Assembly: GCF_016834455.1 (NCBI RefSeq)
Contig: NZ_CP069213.1
Location: 930,501-994,500 of the forward strand
DNA: 64,000 nucleotides
Direction: 5' to 3'
From: Shewanella litorisediminis
Lineage (GTDB): Bacteria; Pseudomonadota; Gammaproteobacteria; Enterobacterales; Shewanellaceae
The stretch's first letter is position 1. Every line of letters starts with the position of its first letter. Shown here in pieces: positions 9,494 to 19,582 of this stretch. Below the pieces are notes generated by a model. It had not been told where the DNA came from. It searched no databases and saw only the letters and a list, made by a program, of their open reading frames with translations. The translations under genes were made by a program, and so were the position numbers.

Positions 9494-10432
9494 TTGCGAT
9501 CCATTCTTCTGGCCCTCGTGGTCATGGTCCTGCCGGTATCTGCCCAGGACCTGTCTGCCAAGGCCTGGCTTGAGGAAATGAGCCGGGCTCTCAATCAAGA
9601 ACAGTTCAAAATGTCGGTCATTCATCTTCAGGCCGACCATATACGTCCTCTGGTTTACCTCCATGGCAAGGTCAATGGTCAGGAGGTCGCTTTCCTTGAG
9701 CATCTTAATGGGCCAATTAAAAACGCTGTCCGTATTGATAACAGGGTGACCTTTATCGAGCACGACCAGCCGGCGTTTACGGTAAATGCCGACAGAATTC
9801 AGGGGCTGTGGCCAGCGGTGTTCGCCAGTGCGCCCTCCGCCATCGAGGCGGGTTACCAGTTTGTTCTTGGGGGACGCAGTCGCATTGCCGGGCGTCCGGG
9901 GCAATTGGTGCGCTTCATTCCCAACGACCCCCACCGTTATCCACTGCAGGTTTGGGTGGATATGGAAACCTATTTGCCACTGCGCTACGAGCTTTTGACC
10001 GACGAGAAAGATCTGTTGGAGCAGATCATGGTGGTGGAGCTGTTGGTGCTCGAAGAGCCTGCTCCCCTCCTGGTGGAAGCCGCCAAACAGGACTGGCCAC
10101 CGGTGATTAATCAACTGGACAGGCACGATGGCCAAAATTGGACTTTCACCTGGTTGCCGGAAGGCTTCAAGGTGGTGGCAAGGGATCATCACAGATTGAT
10201 GGGCTCACAGGAGCCGGTGGAGTATGTCGCCATCACCGACGGCATCGCCAATATCTCTGTCTATGTTGGCCGCGCCGGTAATGTGCCCATGCCAGACGAG
10301 CTCATGACCCGCAACGGCCTTGGGCTTGTCAGCGAAAAAGTGGGTAATGCCGAGGTGGTCGCGGTAGGGCGTGTGCCAATGGCCACCTTAAGCCGTATTA
10401 TCCGCAGCCTGGCGCTGGATAAATCATCATGA
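9494..10432 (+). CDS. rseB: RseB, periplasmic sigma-E regulator
   Basis: About 312 residues with a signal peptide (RSILLALVVMVLPVSA, then QD) and the MucB/RseB lipoprotein-binding-like domain. It shields RseA from DegS and senses mislocalised lipopolysaccharide or lipoprotein. I place the start at the TTG at 9494, five bases after AAGGAG; the open frame runs upstream into rseA but lacks a signal there. It overlaps rseC by 4 bases. Confidence 0.92.
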   Translation: MRSILLALVVMVLPVSAQDLSAKAWLEEMSRALNQEQFKMSVIHLQADHIRPLVYLHGKVNGQEVAFLEHLNGPIKNAVRIDNRVTFIEHDQPAFTVNADRIQGLWPAVFASAPSAIEAGYQFVLGGRSRIAGRPGQLVRFIPNDPHRYPLQVWVDMETYLPLRYELLTDEKDLLEQIMVVELLVLEEPAPLLVEAAKQDWPPVINQLDRHDGQNWTFTWLPEGFKVVARDHHRLMGSQEPVEYVAITDGIANISVYVGRAGNVPMPDELMTRNGLGLVSEKVGNAEVVAVGRVPMATLSRIIRSLALDKSS

Positions 10433-10908
10433 TGGAAGAGCTGGCCCGTGTCGTGCGGGTCGAATCCTCAGGCTGGGTGACGGTCGAAGTCGAGGTTAAG
10501 ACTGCCTGTGGACACTGCGCAGCCAGCGAAAGCTGCGGCACGGGTGCCATCGCCAGCGCCTTTGCCGGTAAGACCCAGCAGTTCTCAATCAAAAGCACTG
10601 AGGCGTTTGAAGAGGGTGAGCTTATTCGCCTCGGTCTGCCTGAATCTGCGCTGCTCAAAGCGGCGGCGCTGGTCTACCTGCTGCCACTTGTCGGTTTGCT
10701 CCTGGGAGCCTTTGGCGGCAAGATGGCAGGCTCAGCGTTAAGCTTCGGCAGTGAAACTGCCAGTCTGGTGTTTTCGCTGCTGGGGGCCATAGTGGCCTGG
10801 CTCTGGGGAAAGCGGCTTGCCAAAAACCTAGAGCGTCAAACTCAACCTGTCATCCTCGCCCGCCTGGGCAAAGCGGTGGAACCCTCTTGCCTGACTAAAG
10901 CAGTCTGA
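10429..10908 (+). CDS. rseC: RseC, SoxR-reducing/sigma-E locus membrane protein
   Basis: 159 residues. An N-terminal cytoplasmic domain has a Cys cluster (TACGHCAASESCG), as in the RnfB-associated RseC/MucC family; two transmembrane helices follow (LLKAAALVYLLPLVGLLLG and a second near residue 115). Fourth gene of the rpoE operon; its exact role is not settled. Confidence 0.9.
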   Translation: MMEELARVVRVESSGWVTVEVEVKTACGHCAASESCGTGAIASAFAGKTQQFSIKSTEAFEEGELIRLGLPESALLKAAALVYLLPLVGLLLGAFGGKMAGSALSFGSETASLVFSLLGAIVAWLWGKRLAKNLERQTQPVILARLGKAVEPSCLTKAV

Positions 10909-10925
10909 CTTTCCTGCGGATCAGA

Positions 10926-10954
10926 TTGGTATTACCCCCGTAATCGGGTACAAT
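10926..10954 (+). promoter_or_regulatory. Sigma-70 promoter for lepA
   Basis: TTGGTA and TACAAT separated by 17 bases, about 50 bases before the lepA ATG, so lepA can be transcribed separately from the sigma-E operon. Confidence 0.65.
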
Positions 10955-11004
10955 TTCGCACCTTTGATTTTGTCTTCCATTTTTAGTTTGGTCATTACCG
11001 AAGA

Positions 11005-12795
11005 ATGAAACACATTAGAAACTTCTCCATCATTGCCCACATCGACCACGGCAAGTCCACTCTGTCTGATCGCCTTATTCAGGTGTGTGGTGGTCTAACG
11101 GACCGTGAGATGGCCGAACAGGTCCTGGACTCCATGGATCTTGAGCGCGAGCGTGGCATTACCATTAAAGCCCAAAGCGTGACCCTGGACTACACCGCCA
11201 AAAATGGTGAGACCTATCAGCTGAACTTTATTGATACCCCCGGCCACGTGGACTTCTCCTATGAAGTATCCCGTTCACTCGCTGCCTGTGAAGGCGCACT
11301 CCTGGTGGTGGATGCCGGTCAGGGCGTAGAAGCCCAGACATTGGCCAACTGCTATACCGCGCTGGAAATGGATCTGGAAGTGGTACCGGTACTGAACAAA
11401 ATCGACCTGCCCCAGGCCGAGCCTGAGCGTGTGGCTACCGAGATTGAAGACATCGTTGGCATCGAAGCCCAGAATGCGGTGCGCTGCTCTGCCAAGACCG
11501 GTGTCGGCATCGATGAAGTGCTTGAAACCATAGTCGCGCAGATCCCTTCCCCAGAAGGCGACCCTGAGGCGCCGCTGCAGGCACTTATCATCGACTCCTG
11601 GTTCGACAGCTACCTCGGCGTGGTGTCACTGGTGCGTATCAAGAACGGCGTGCTCAAGAAGGGTGAAAAGTTCAAGGTGATGAGCACTGGCCAGGCTTAC
11701 AACGCTGACCGCGTCGGTATCTTCACGCCGAAGATGAAAGACCAGGCTGAGCTGAAAACCGGTCAGGTTGGCTATGTTATCGCCGGTATCAAGGAAATTC
11801 ACGGCGCGCCCGTGGGTGATACCCTGACCCTGGCCAAGCACGGTGCCGACAAGCCGCTGCCGGGCTTTAAGAAGGCTAAGCCTCAGGTATACGCCGGTGT
11901 GTTTACCATTTCCACCGACGACTATGAAAGCTTCCGTGATGCGCTGAATAAGCTCAGCCTGAACGATGCTTCTTTGCAGTTTGAGCCTGAAACCTCTTCG
12001 GCACTGGGCTTTGGTTTCCGTATCGGTTACCTCGGCCTGCTGCACATGGAAATCATCCAGGAGCGTCTGGAGCGTGAATACGATCTGGACCTCATCACCA
12101 CGGCGCCTACCGTGGAATACGAAGTGTTGATGACCAACGGCGAAACCGTGTACGTGGATAACCCGTCCGACCTGCCGGCTATCAACCACATCGAAGAGAT
12201 GCGTGAGCCTATCGTTCAGGCCAACATCCTGGTGCCAAAAGATTACCTGGGTAACGTGATTACCCTGTGTATCGAGAAGCGTGGCGTACAGAAGAACATG
12301 GTTTACCACGGTAACCAGGTGGCACTGACTTACGATATTCCCGCCGCCGAAGTGGTGATGGACTTCTTCGACCGCCTCAAGTCGACCAGCCGTGGTTATG
12401 CCTCGCTGGAATATAACTTCATTCGCTTCGAGCCCGCTGACATGGTGCGTCTGGACGTGCTCATCAACGGTGACCGGGTAGACGCGCTGGCGATGATCAT
12501 TCACCGCTCCAACATCCGTCACAAGGGTATTGCCCTGGTGGAGAAGATGAAAGAGCTGATCCCAAGGCAGATGTTTGATATCGCGATTCAGGCCGCCGTG
12601 GGTAACCAGGTTGTTGCCCGTTCTACCGTGAAGGCCTTGCGTAAGGACGTAACGGCCAAGTGTTACGGTGGTGACGTGTCCCGTAAGAAGAAACTGTTGC
12701 AGAAGCAGAAAGAAGGTAAGAAGCGGATGAAGCAACTGGGTAACGTGGAAGTACCTCAGGAAGCCTTCCTCGCAGTGCTCAAGCTTAACGAATGA
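11005..12795 (+). CDS. lepA: LepA (EF-4), translation elongation factor 4
   Basis: Ribosome-associated GTPase, 596 residues. G1 is [10 protein letters not shown]2 is in RERGITI, G3 is DTPGHVDF and G4 is NKID. EF-G-like domains II, III and V and the LepA-specific basic C-terminal domain ([18 protein letters not shown]) follow. Strongly biased codon use in line with high expression. Confidence 0.98.
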   Translation: MKHIRNFSIIAHIDHGKSTLSDRLIQVCGGLTDREMAEQVLDSMDLERERGITIKAQSVTLDYTAKNGETYQLNFIDTPGHVDFSYEVSRSLAACEGALLVVDAGQGVEAQTLANCYTALEMDLEVVPVLNKIDLPQAEPERVATEIEDIVGIEAQNAVRCSAKTGVGIDEVLETIVAQIPSPEGDPEAPLQALIIDSWFDSYLGVVSLVRIKNGVLKKGEKFKVMSTGQAYNADRVGIFTPKMKDQAELKTGQVGYVIAGIKEIHGAPVGDTLTLAKHGADKPLPGFKKAKPQVYAGVFTISTDDYESFRDALNKLSLNDASLQFEPETSSALGFGFRIGYLGLLHMEIIQERLEREYDLDLITTAPTVEYEVLMTNGETVYVDNPSDLPAINHIEEMREPIVQANILVPKDYLGNVITLCIEKRGVQKNMVYHGNQVALTYDIPAAEVVMDFFDRLKSTSRGYASLEYNFIRFEPADMVRLDVLINGDRVDALAMIIHRSNIRHKGIALVEKMKELIPRQMFDIAIQAAVGNQVVARSTVKALRKDVTAKCYGGDVSRKKKLLQKQKEGKKRMKQLGNVEVPQEAFLAVLKLNE

Positions 12796-12848
12796 TCACA
12801 CTCTTTTACTTGCTTCCCTAAGCCTTGCTTAGGTAAAACAACGATAAA

Positions 12849-12873
12849 GGCGCCGCAGTATGCGGCGCTTTGG
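12849..12873 (+). terminator. Hairpin after lepA
   Basis: GCGCCGCA, a 3-nt loop, TGCGGCGC, then a short T-rich run (TTTGGTT). The weak T-tract suggests partial termination with read-through into lepB. Confidence 0.5.
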
Positions 12874-12979
12874 TTAGCAGATCCTCTGGGTGTGCTCACC
12901 AAAGCGACTGGCTCTGAGTCAATTTTCTTTGCCACAGAGTTAAGCCAATCACTTTTAACGCCAAGGAGTTACCCCGTTA

Positions 12980-13897
12980 ATGGCTGCGTATTTTTCACAA
13001 ATTCTGGTGATAGTTACCCTGGTGTCAGGGTTGATTTGGCTGTTTGATGTGCTGTTTCAGGCCCCCAAGCGCAAGGCGGCCCTGGCAGTGGCCCAGTCGG
13101 GCGATGCCAATCTCTCAGACGAAGCCGTCGAGGCCATCACTAAAGAGCCTTACATTGTTGAAACGGCCCACTCTGTGTTTCCGGTCATCGCCTTTGTGCT
13201 GGTGCTGCGATCTTTCCTGTATGAGCCATTTCAAATTCCGTCAGGTTCCATGATGCCAACCCTGCTGGTGGGAGACTTTATCCTGGTAGAAAAGTTCAGC
13301 TATGGCATTAAAGAACCCATGTGGCGTAAAGAAATTATCGCCACGGGTAAGCCGGAGCGCGGCGACGTGGTGGTCTTCAAATACCCGGAAGAACCCAGAA
13401 TTGACTATATTAAGCGTGTGGTAGGCCTGCCGGGAGACCGCGTGTTTTATCAAAACAAAGAACTGTACATACAGCGCGCCTGCGTCGAAGGCGAGGTCTG
13501 CCAGAGCGTCCCCGCCAAGGTGGACCGCATCCCCCTTGGCGACAGCGAGTTTGTGCAGGATGGTGTCCGCCTCAAGCACTATAAAGAGCAGCTTGGCGAG
13601 GTGGAACATGAGATTTTGATCAATCCATCCCGACCAGACATGCGCGGCATGTTCTACCGCAAAGGCACAGTGGCAGCCGGTGAGTTTGTGGTGCCTGAAG
13701 GCCAGTACTTTGTGATGGGGGATAACCGTGACAACAGTACCGACAGCCGTTTCTGGGGCTTTGTGCCCGAAGAAAATCTGGTGGGTAAAGCCGTGGCCAT
13801 TTGGATAAGCTTTGAGTTTGACCGCAAGCCTTCTGATGTGCTGCCAACCTGGGTGCCTACAGGGGTACGTTTTGAGCGTGTGGGCGGTATCCAGTGA
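12980..13897 (+). CDS. lepB: LepB, signal peptidase I
   Basis: Inner-membrane serine protease, 305 residues, that removes signal peptides. It has two N-terminal membrane segments, the nucleophile in [19 protein letters not shown], the catalytic Lys in [11 protein letters not shown] and the [14 protein letters not shown] box. AAGGAG precedes the ATG. The stop overlaps the rnc start. Confidence 0.98.
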   Translation: MAAYFSQILVIVTLVSGLIWLFDVLFQAPKRKAALAVAQSGDANLSDEAVEAITKEPYIVETAHSVFPVIAFVLVLRSFLYEPFQIPSGSMMPTLLVGDFILVEKFSYGIKEPMWRKEIIATGKPERGDVVVFKYPEEPRIDYIKRVVGLPGDRVFYQNKELYIQRACVEGEVCQSVPAKVDRIPLGDSEFVQDGVRLKHYKEQLGEVEHEILINPSRPDMRGMFYRKGTVAAGEFVVPEGQYFVMGDNRDNSTDSRFWGFVPEENLVGKAVAIWISFEFDRKPSDVLPTWVPTGVRFERVGGIQ

Positions 13898-14583
13898 GCA
13901 TGATGGAACCTATTAAAAATCTGCCCAGACTCTGTCGGACTCTGGGTTATGAGTTCAGCGATATCCGCTTGCTTGAGCAGGCCCTGACCCATAGAAGTGC
14001 CTCGAATCTGCATAATGAGCGGCTGGAGTTTTTAGGCGACTCCATCCTCTCTATCGTCATTTCCGACGCGCTGTTTCATCAGTTTCCCAAAGCCACCGAA
14101 GGTGACTTGAGCCGTATGCGCGCCACCCTGGTGCGCGGCGATACCCTGGCGGTGATTGCCAAGGAGTTCAAGCTGGGGGACTACCTCAATCTGGGGCCCG
14201 GTGAACTCAAAAGCGGCGGGTTCAGACGAGAGTCTATCCTTGCTGACGCAGTTGAAGCCATCATAGGCGCTGTGTATTTGGATGCAGACCTGGAAACCTG
14301 CCGCAGCTTATTGCTGGGCTGGTATGAAAAGCGGCTTGCCGACATCAAGCCCGGGATTGGCCAAAAGGATGCCAAGACCCTGCTGCAGGAATATTTGCAG
14401 GGCATTAAAAAGCCCCTGCCTGAATATCAGGTAACCCAGGTAGAAGGTGAGGCTCACGATCAGACCTTTACCGTGGAATGCCGGGTGACCGACCTTGCCG
14501 ACGCCGTCGTGGGTGTGGGCAGTTCTCGCCGTAAAGCCGAACAAATGGCGGCGGCACAAGTTTTGGAATTATTGAATCAATGA
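13894..14583 (+). CDS. rnc: Rnc, ribonuclease III
   Basis: Double-strand-specific RNase, 229 residues. The catalytic domain has the [13 protein letters not shown] signature and a second acidic cluster ([13 protein letters not shown]); a dsRNA-binding domain occupies the last ~70 residues ([12 protein letters not shown] ... [13 protein letters not shown]). GTG start overlapping lepB by 4 bases; era overlaps its end by 4. Confidence 0.98.
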   Translation: MSMMEPIKNLPRLCRTLGYEFSDIRLLEQALTHRSASNLHNERLEFLGDSILSIVISDALFHQFPKATEGDLSRMRATLVRGDTLAVIAKEFKLGDYLNLGPGELKSGGFRRESILADAVEAIIGAVYLDADLETCRSLLLGWYEKRLADIKPGIGQKDAKTLLQEYLQGIKKPLPEYQVTQVEGEAHDQTFTVECRVTDLADAVVGVGSSRRKAEQMAAAQVLELLNQ

Positions 14584-15578
14584 GCAAGAAACCCGAACCA
14601 GGTGTACCGGAAAACGAACCGAGCCTGGAAGATCTGCTGGCACGCATGAACAGCCAGAATCAGCCCGAAGAGCACTACGATGTGACCTATTGCGGTATGG
14701 TGGCCATCGTTGGTCGTCCCAACGTAGGTAAATCCACCTTGCTCAACAAGTTGCTAAAGCAAAAAATCAGTATTACTTCCCGTAAGCCGCAGACCACCCG
14801 TCACCGCATTATGGGTATTCATACCGAAGGGCCGAATCAAATCGTTTTTATTGATACCCCCGGTCTGCACATCGAAGAAAAGCGTGCCATCAACCGCCTG
14901 ATGAACCGTGCTGCTGCCAGTTCTCTGGCCGATGTGTCCATGGTGATCTTTGTGGTAGATGGCATGGAATGGACTGCCGACGATGAAATGGTACTCAACA
15001 AGCTGCGCCGCGGCGGTGAGCATCGCAAGACGGTGCTTGCCATCAACAAGGTTGATGGTATCAAGGAAAAAGAAGAGCTGTTCCCGTACCTTATCGAAGT
15101 ATCCAAAAAATACCCCTTCGATGACATAGTGCCGGTATCTGCAAAGCAGGGCACCAACGTGGAGCGACTGTTGGACCTGGCCCGTGAATCGCTGCCCGAG
15201 TCTGTGTTCTTCTTCCCCGAAGACTATGTAACTGACCGCAGCCAGCGCTTTATGGCCTCTGAGATTGTCCGTGAAAAGCTGATGCGCTTCCTCGGTGATG
15301 AACTGCCCTACGATGCCACCGTGGAAATCGAACAGTTCAAAATGATGGAAAACGGCGTTTACCAAATCAATGCCCTGGTGCTGGTCGAGCGTGATGGCCA
15401 GAAGCGTATGGTGATTGGTAAAAAGGGCGAACGTATTCGCACCATCGCCACCGAGGCCCGTAAAGACATGGAGCGCCTGTTTGATAACAAGGTGTTCCTT
15501 GAAGTGTGGGTGAAGGTGAAATCCGGCTGGGCCGACGACGAGCGGGCACTTCGCAGCCTGGGTTACGGCGAAGATTAA
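14580..15578 (+). CDS. era: Era, ribosome-assembly GTPase
   Basis: 332 residues: GTPase domain with [15 protein letters not shown] and NKVD, then a KH RNA-binding domain with [12 protein letters not shown] near the C terminus. Acts in 16S rRNA 3'-end maturation. It has an N-terminal extension of about 30 acidic residues relative to E. coli Era, common in this genus. Confidence 0.97.
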   Translation: MSKKPEPGVPENEPSLEDLLARMNSQNQPEEHYDVTYCGMVAIVGRPNVGKSTLLNKLLKQKISITSRKPQTTRHRIMGIHTEGPNQIVFIDTPGLHIEEKRAINRLMNRAAASSLADVSMVIFVVDGMEWTADDEMVLNKLRRGGEHRKTVLAINKVDGIKEKEELFPYLIEVSKKYPFDDIVPVSAKQGTNVERLLDLARESLPESVFFFPEDYVTDRSQRFMASEIVREKLMRFLGDELPYDATVEIEQFKMMENGVYQINALVLVERDGQKRMVIGKKGERIRTIATEARKDMERLFDNKVFLEVWVKVKSGWADDERALRSLGYGED

Positions 15579-15591
15579 TCCCGGGGCCGCG

Positions 15592-16266
15592 ATGGAAAGG
15601 GGTTACCTGCTGCATTCGCGTCCCTATCGGGAAAACAGCGCCATCGTGAACCTGTTGGTGGATGGCGCAGGTCGGGTCGACGCCATTGCGCGGCTCGGCA
15701 GCGGCAAGCGCTCAAGCCGGGCGCTGCTGCAACCCTTCCAGCCCTTACTGTTTTCACTGTCGGGCAAGGGGGAGCTCAGAACCCTTATCCAGCCCGAAGC
15801 CTATGCCCCCGCCATTCCGCTGCAGGGCGATGCCCTCTACGCCGCCATGTATCTCAATGAGCTCCTGATGCGTTGCCTCAGCCACAGCCACGCCGGTGAA
15901 GGGCTGTTTTTCAACTATCACCAGACCTTGATGTCCATGGCCAAGGGCTTTTGTCAAAGCCAGCTGAGATACTTTGAGTTGTCACTGCTTGAAGAACTCG
16001 GTGCCTGTCCATCGCTCTCGGATGATACCCTGGGCGCGGCCATCAGTGCCGAATGTGCCTATCGTCCTTGCCCCGAGGGGGGGCTTGCCCCCAGCACTCT
16101 TGAGAAAGCCATTTCAGGTCGGGCGATTCTTGCTTTGGCACAGAAGGAACTCTCAGAAGCCGATTTTGCCGCGGCCCGGCAGTTGCTGCGATTTTTGCTG
16201 GCGCCCTTTGTGGGCAGTAAGCCCTTGGTCAGCCGTCAACTCTTTGCCAACCGAAACAAAAGCTGA
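15592..16266 (+). CDS. recO: RecO, recombination mediator
   Basis: 224 residues with an N-terminal OB fold (GYLLHSRPYRENSAIVNLLV) and a helical C-terminal domain. RecO loads RecA on SSB-coated gaps with RecR. It lies 13 bases after era, as in E. coli. Confidence 0.93.
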   Translation: MERGYLLHSRPYRENSAIVNLLVDGAGRVDAIARLGSGKRSSRALLQPFQPLLFSLSGKGELRTLIQPEAYAPAIPLQGDALYAAMYLNELLMRCLSHSHAGEGLFFNYHQTLMSMAKGFCQSQLRYFELSLLEELGACPSLSDDTLGAAISAECAYRPCPEGGLAPSTLEKAISGRAILALAQKELSEADFAAARQLLRFLLAPFVGSKPLVSRQLFANRNKS

Positions 16267-16380
16267 GTTCACACAAGCGCTTGCTTTCAGTGGCAAATGC
16301 TTACCCGGCTATATCAAGGCGAAGGGGGATTCAGTACAATGCCAATCAATATTGCCAAGACAATTCTGAAGGAGTACCCG

Positions 16381-17118
16381 ATGAGCCGCATTCTTCTGGG
16401 CGTGAACATCGACCACATCGCCACCCTGCGTCAGGCCCGTGGCACCAACTACCCCGATCCCGTGCACGCCGCCGCCGTGGCTGAGCATGCAGGTGCCGAT
16501 GGCATCACCATTCACCTGCGTGAAGACAGGCGCCATATCATAGACCGCGATGTTTACCTGCTGGCCAAAACCCTGAAGACCCGGATGAACTTCGAGTGTG
16601 CCGTTACCGAAGAGATGCTCAATATCGCCTGTGAGGTAAAACCCACTTATGTGTGTTTGGTGCCAGAGAAGCGTGAAGAGCTGACCACGGAAGGTGGCCT
16701 GGACGTCGCGGGTCAGAAAGATAAAATCCGCGCAGCCGTGGAGCGTTTGGCTGCCCAGGGGATTCTGGTGTCTCTCTTTATCGATGCCGACAAGACTCAA
16801 ATCGACGCCGCCCACGAAGTTGGCGCGCCTTATATAGAGATCCACACCGGCTGTTACGCCGATGCCCACACCGAGGCCGAAGCAGAAACCGAGCTTAAGC
16901 GTATCGCTTCCATGGCCAAATATGCCCATGGCTTGGGAATTACCGTGAATGCCGGCCACGGCCTGCACTACCATAACGTAAAGCCCATCGCTGCCATTCC
17001 TGAGCTGTATGAGCTCAACATCGGTCACGCCATTGTTGCCCGTGCCGCTATCGATGGTCTGGAAAAGGCCGTACGTGACATGAAGCAGCTGATGCTTGAA
17101 GGTCGTCGGGGCGAATAA
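16381..17118 (+). CDS. pdxJ: PdxJ, pyridoxine 5'-phosphate synthase
   Basis: Condenses 3-amino-1-hydroxyacetone phosphate with deoxyxylulose phosphate in vitamin B6 synthesis. 245 residues starting [17 protein letters not shown], with [13 protein letters not shown] and the C-terminal IGHAIVARA stretch. The ATG at 16381 follows AAGGAG; in-frame upstream codons from 16297 lack a site. The TAA overlaps the acpS ATG. Confidence 0.97.
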   Translation: MSRILLGVNIDHIATLRQARGTNYPDPVHAAAVAEHAGADGITIHLREDRRHIIDRDVYLLAKTLKTRMNFECAVTEEMLNIACEVKPTYVCLVPEKREELTTEGGLDVAGQKDKIRAAVERLAAQGILVSLFIDADKTQIDAAHEVGAPYIEIHTGCYADAHTEAEAETELKRIASMAKYAHGLGITVNAGHGLHYHNVKPIAAIPELYELNIGHAIVARAAIDGLEKAVRDMKQLMLEGRRGE

Positions 17119-17501
17119 TGTCAGTGCTGGGGCTGGGGACTGACATAGTTGAGATTGAGCGTATTCGCAGCCAACTTGAACGTGGCGGCGATCGCCTCGC
17201 CAAGCGGGTGCTGACTGAATCCGAGCTGGCGATTTTTGTCGGCAGCGGTCAGCGCGAGCTGTATCTGGCCAAGCGTTTTGCCGCCAAGGAGGCGGTAGCA
17301 AAGGCATTGGGTACCGGCATAGGTCGCGGCGTGTCATTTCAACATATCGAAACCTACAGCGATGAGTTTGGCGCTCCCTGTGTGCGCCTTACCGACGGCG
17401 CCCTCGACAGGATGCATCAGCTTGGTGCGGATCAGATTAGGCTGTCTATCGCCGACGAGCGACATTATGCAGTGGCAACAGCCATCTTATGTAAAAACTG
17501 A
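17118..17501 (+). CDS. acpS: AcpS, holo-[acyl-carrier-protein] synthase
   Basis: Transfers 4'-phosphopantetheine from CoA to ACP. 127 residues; signatures LGLGTDIVEIERI (Mg-binding Asp) and KRFAAKEAVAKALGTG. Last gene of the lepB-acpS run; translationally coupled to pdxJ by TAATG. Confidence 0.97.
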   Translation: MSVLGLGTDIVEIERIRSQLERGGDRLAKRVLTESELAIFVGSGQRELYLAKRFAAKEAVAKALGTGIGRGVSFQHIETYSDEFGAPCVRLTDGALDRMHQLGADQIRLSIADERHYAVATAILCKN

Positions 17502-17525
17502 AGGGAGCCTGGCTCCCTTTTTTGT
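17501..17525 (+). terminator. Intrinsic terminator after acpS
   Basis: AAGGGAG and CTCCCTT separated by a 5-nt loop, then a T-run; it begins at the acpS stop codon. Confidence 0.85.
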
Positions 17526-17639
17526 GGCTTGTTAAAGGCCAGGTTCTTTGTTTTACTGGTACACACGTACCACTTTGTGCGCCGAGTCTGCGGACAAGAC
17601 ACTAACGCCACAACAATCATCCATGCCAAGGAGAGCAAT

Positions 17640-18167
17640 ATGAAGACCGCCGCCGAGCAGCTTGCGCGCTACAAGAGTGTGCACCTGAATCCCACCAATA
17701 TGAAAACCCACTTTGTCGGTATACCGCTGATAATCTGGTCAGCCTTTGTGTGGCTCGGGCTTATTCGGTTTGAGCTTGGCAGCTTGGGCGAGGCCAGCGC
17801 AGCCATGGTGTTTACCCTGATAGTGCTCGCTTACTACGTTAAATTGCATGTACGCCTTGCCGCGGGCATGCTGGTGTTTATCCTGCCGGTGCTGTACACC
17901 TCAGACATGATGGCTGCAATGCCACAAGCCACATGGATAGCTGCCGTGGTGTTTGTTATTGGCTGGGTGTTTCAACTCATTGGCCATAAGTACGAAAAGG
18001 CAAAACCGGCGTTTGTGGATGATATGAATCAGCTGTTGATAGGGCCTTTCTTTTTGATGGCCGAAGTGTACTTTGCCCTGGGACTTGAAAAGGCGCTTGA
18101 GCGAGAGATAACCCCCCAGGCCATAGCCCTGCGCAAGGCCCTTGAAGCGAGTCGCAAGACAGCTTGA
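17640..18167 (+). CDS. Mpo1/YGL010w-family (DUF962) membrane protein
   Basis: 175 residues, about four transmembrane helices. It carries the family motif HLNPTNMKTHFVGIPL and a second His in QLIGHKYEK. The yeast member Mpo1 is an Fe2+-dependent dioxygenase of 2-hydroxy fatty acids; bacterial members are little studied. The ATG at 17640 follows AAGGAGAG; the open frame upstream has no such site. Confidence 0.82.
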   Translation: MKTAAEQLARYKSVHLNPTNMKTHFVGIPLIIWSAFVWLGLIRFELGSLGEASAAMVFTLIVLAYYVKLHVRLAAGMLVFILPVLYTSDMMAAMPQATWIAAVVFVIGWVFQLIGHKYEKAKPAFVDDMNQLLIGPFFLMAEVYFALGLEKALEREITPQAIALRKALEASRKTA

Positions 18168-18184
18168 GTCGTTGACTCGGGAAA

Positions 18185-18213
18185 AGAAAAAAGACGCTCA
18201 GGGCGTCTTTTTT
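18185..18213. terminator. Bidirectional terminator between the Mpo1-like and CNNM genes
   Basis: A-run, AGACGC, 5-nt loop, GCGTCT, T-run. It serves both converging genes; the stop codon of the CNNM gene falls in the hairpin. Confidence 0.8.
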
Positions 18214-19487
18214 GCGTTATCGGGGGCCTGATACAGGTCGGGCATTACCCTTACGGTCTTCACCATATTTTCGGCCACCTCCATGACTTCAATCGGATAG
18301 CCTTCAAGGCGCAAGCTGGTGTTGGGGGAGGGGATGTCCTCCAGATATTCCAGGATAAGGCCGTTCAGCGTCTTGGGGCCATCGATGGGTAAGTCCCACT
18401 TCATCTCTTTGTTCAGCTCACGGATGTTGATACTGGCATCAATAAGCAGGCTGCCATCTTCCTGAGGATGGATTTCCTCGCTGGCGGTGGGCACCATGGA
18501 GGTGGTGAAGTCACCCACAATCTCCTCAAGAATGTCTTCAAGCGTTACCAGACCCTGAATATCACCGTATTCATCCACCACCAGACCGATACGTTCCTTG
18601 TTTTGCTGGAAGTTGGCCAGCTGCACGTTAAGGGGAGTGCCTTCGGGGATAAAGTAGAGCTCTTTCACTGCCCTGAGCAGGGTCGCTTTGCTGAATTCTT
18701 CTTTGGACTGCAGGCGCAGGGCATCCCTTAAGTGAATAAAGCCCACAGCATCGTCTATGGTATCGCGGTATACCAATACCCGGGTGTGTGGACTGGTAAC
18801 CACCTGGCGATTGATCTGCTTAAAATCATCGTTAACGTTGATGGCGTAGATTTCGGCGCGGGTGATCATAATGTCTTCCACTGTCACCTTCTCGAGGTCG
18901 AGGATAGACAGCAGCATGTCCTGGTGGCGTTGGGGAATAAGAGCACCTGCCTCGTGCACCACGGTGCGCAGTTCTTCCTGGCTCAGGGCATCATTGGTCG
19001 CTACGTTGCGAATACCGATAAGCCGCAAAATGCCTGATGTGATGATGTTCATCAACTTCACCAGAGGCTGCAATATGACCAGCAACCATCTAAGCAGCAA
19101 ACTCGAGGGGTAAGCGATACGCTCAGGGTGCAGGGCCGCCACCGTCTTGGGGGTGACTTCAGCAAATACCAACACCACCACAGTGAGTAACCCGGTTGCT
19201 ATGGCTACACCCACATCCCCCCAAATCCGCATACCAATGATGGTGGCAATGGCTGAAGCAAGAATATTGACCAGGTTGTTACCAATCAGGATAAGGCCTA
19301 TCAAACGGTCGGGGCGGTCGAGCAGCTTCAGCGCCCGTTTGGCACCCTTGTGACCACTGCCGGCAAGGTGTCTGAGCCGATAGCGGTTCAGTGACATCAT
19401 GGCAGTTTCAGAGCCAGAGAAATAGGCAGAAATCAGGATTAACACTAACAGGGACAGCAGGAGTGTTCCGGTCGATATCGCGTCCAA
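18198..19487 (-). CDS. CNNM/CorC-HlyC family membrane protein (YfjD/CorB type)
   Basis: 429 residues: an N-terminal DUF21/CNNM transmembrane domain (to about residue 180), a CBS pair (about 200-320, including VEDIMITRAEIYAI and VDEYGDIQGLVTLEDILEEIVGDF) and a C-terminal CorC_HlyC domain. The family is linked to Mg2+/Co2+ efflux or homeostasis. It neighbours ypjD and ffh as in E. coli. Confidence 0.9.
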   Translation of the reverse strand: MDAISTGTLLLSLLVLILISAYFSGSETAMMSLNRYRLRHLAGSGHKGAKRALKLLDRPDRLIGLILIGNNLVNILASAIATIIGMRIWGDVGVAIATGLLTVVVLVFAEVTPKTVAALHPERIAYPSSLLLRWLLVILQPLVKLMNIITSGILRLIGIRNVATNDALSQEELRTVVHEAGALIPQRHQDMLLSILDLEKVTVEDIMITRAEIYAINVNDDFKQINRQVVTSPHTRVLVYRDTIDDAVGFIHLRDALRLQSKEEFSKATLLRAVKELYFIPEGTPLNVQLANFQQNKERIGLVVDEYGDIQGLVTLEDILEEIVGDFTTSMVPTASEEIHPQEDGSLLIDASINIRELNKEMKWDLPIDGPKTLNGLILEYLEDIPSPNTSLRLEGYPIEVMEVAENMVKTVRVMPDLYQAPDNAKKTP

Positions 19488-19552
19488 GCAAAGGCTCCAC
19501 TATGGCCAGGAGATGTAAGTAAATACTGGCATTTTAAAGGGGTGTCAAGTTA

Positions 19553-19575
19553 GCCAAGGGGCTAAGCCCCTTGGC
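19553..19575. repeat. 10-bp perfect hairpin between the CNNM gene and ypjD
   Basis: GCCAAGGGGC, loop TAA, GCCCCTTGGC. It follows the ypjD stop on the minus strand but has no T-run, so any terminator role is uncertain. Confidence 0.6.
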
Positions 19576-19582
19576 CGGGAAC

